Source of the DNA: Bacteroidota bacterium
GTDB taxonomy: Bacteria; Bacteroidota; Bacteroidia; Bacteroidales; F082
Length of the DNA stretch: 45,598 nt
Assembly (NCBI GenBank): GCA_002686705.1
Contig: NYYH01000037.1
Location: 1 to 45,598, forward strand
Direction of reading: 5' to 3'
The translations under genes were made by a program, and so were the position numbers. Of this stretch, positions 45,180 through 45,598 are shown in pieces; the first letter of the stretch is position 1, and every line of letters starts with the position of its first letter. The notes below the pieces were generated by a model that worked only from the letters and a program-made list of their open reading frames with translations, was not told where the DNA came from and searched no databases.

Positions 45180-45598
45180 ATGAAATCAATTTTAACAATT
45201 TTATCAGTTGTAATATTAATTACGATAACTTCTTGCGAAGAACCAGCACAACAATCCACGACTACAATAACATCTAGTTTTGAAAATAGTGGTATTATAC
45301 AAGAGATTATTCAAGTTTCAAGCTATACTTATTGTTTAGTGAAAGAAGGATCCGTTGAATATTGGATTGCTATTTCGAAAATGCCTGTTAAAGCTGGGCA
45401 AACCTTATATTTTGATAAAGGTGCTGAAATGAAAGACTTCCATAGTAGGGAACTTGATCGTACATTTCCATCAATTTATTTTATAGCGGATGCAAGCACA
45501 AACCCAAATGTTGTAGCTGGCACTAATCAAATGCAACAACAACTACAACAACCGCAAAAACCTAAAATTGTAAAGAATAAGATTGAAGTTGAAAAAGC
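45180..45598 (+). CDS. Lipoprotein of unknown function, C-terminus off window
   Basis: The open frame runs from ATG 45180 to the window end (139 codons seen). It has a lipoprotein signal ending ITSC (Cys19), a short linker and a compact beta domain (about 38-102: SGIIQEIIQVSSYTYCLVKEG, VEYWIAISKMPVKAGQTLYFD, ELDRTFPSIYFIA). A Gln-rich, then Lys-rich tail follows (MQQQLQQPQKPK). The domain resembles small OB-fold-like proteins seen in Bacteroidota and NrfJ-related lipoproteins, but I am not certain. The tail suggests a second domain beyond the edge. Confidence 0.75.
   Translation, partial: MKSILTILSVVILITITSCEEPAQQSTTTITSSFENSGIIQEIIQVSSYTYCLVKEGSVEYWIAISKMPVKAGQTLYFDKGAEMKDFHSRELDRTFPSIYFIADASTNPNVVAGTNQMQQQLQQPQKPKIVKNKIEVEK

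Noticed and set aside
1..45598. tRNA, rRNA, CRISPR arrays, insertion sequences, prophage or toxin-antitoxin modules
   Set aside because: No cloverleaf, regularly spaced repeat, transposase or integrase motif, or terminal inverted repeat was recognised by eye.

Overview
The window is AT-rich DNA from a member of the Bacteroidota, probably class Bacteroidia or a close relative. This rests on several observations: the gliding-associated pair gldE/gldD beside ssb, a Bacteroidota-type 29-residue AURKAIP1/COX24 (bS22/mS38-like) ribosomal protein gene, a head-GIN (DUF2807) protein, start sites without clear Shine-Dalgarno sequences, and several promoters of the Bacteroidota form TTG-N20ish-TAnnTTTG. 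The physiology suggested is a facultative anaerobe able to respire nitrate.

Layout. 1-2722 (minus): an envelope polysaccharide pair, a family-2 glycosyltransferase cut by the window edge and a TPR + YaiO-like outer-membrane barrel. 3023-5470 (plus): an LpxR-type lipid A deacylase, an RluB-type pseudouridine synthase and a small DUF5684 membrane protein. 5430-7529 (minus): long-form phosphate acetyltransferase. 7765-16139 (plus): a GNAT-like protein, a complete RND tripartite efflux operon (adaptor, HAE1 pump, NodT-type outer-membrane factor) and a secreted M64 metallopeptidase. 16158-18647 (minus): gldD, gldE, ssb. 18905-21016 (plus): HU, the tiny ribosomal protein, a strong terminator, then RNase E/G. 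21074-23170 (minus): two tandem-domain universal stress proteins flanking a secreted SPOR protein. 23381-29867 (plus): ruvB-queG, a membrane-anchored Schlafen/AlbA_2 protein joined to a sodium:solute symporter, tadA and an RluA-family pseudouridine synthase.

29901-42002 (minus) is the most coherent system: a nine-gene nitrate-respiration operon in the order diheme cytochrome c, narG, narH, narJ, narI, two different NarK-type transporters, and two Crp/Fnr regulators. The regulators share an N-terminal four-cysteine signature, and the first starts 3 bp after narK. The only long non-coding stretch before this operon holds a perfect TATGAT-N4-ATCATA palindrome with the FNR core TGAT-N4-ATCA. This suggests a self-contained circuit in which a redox- or NO-responsive regulator pair encoded at the operon's end acts on its start.

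42442-44629 (minus) holds a DUF2807 secreted protein with a textbook terminator, then three small RNA-binding genes: a lysine-rich cold-shock-domain protein, a CspA-type protein and an RRM protein. The window closes at 45180-45598 (plus) with the N-terminal part of a lipoprotein. No rRNA, tRNA, CRISPR array, insertion sequence or prophage was seen. All calls come from reading the sequence by eye; no database search was run.
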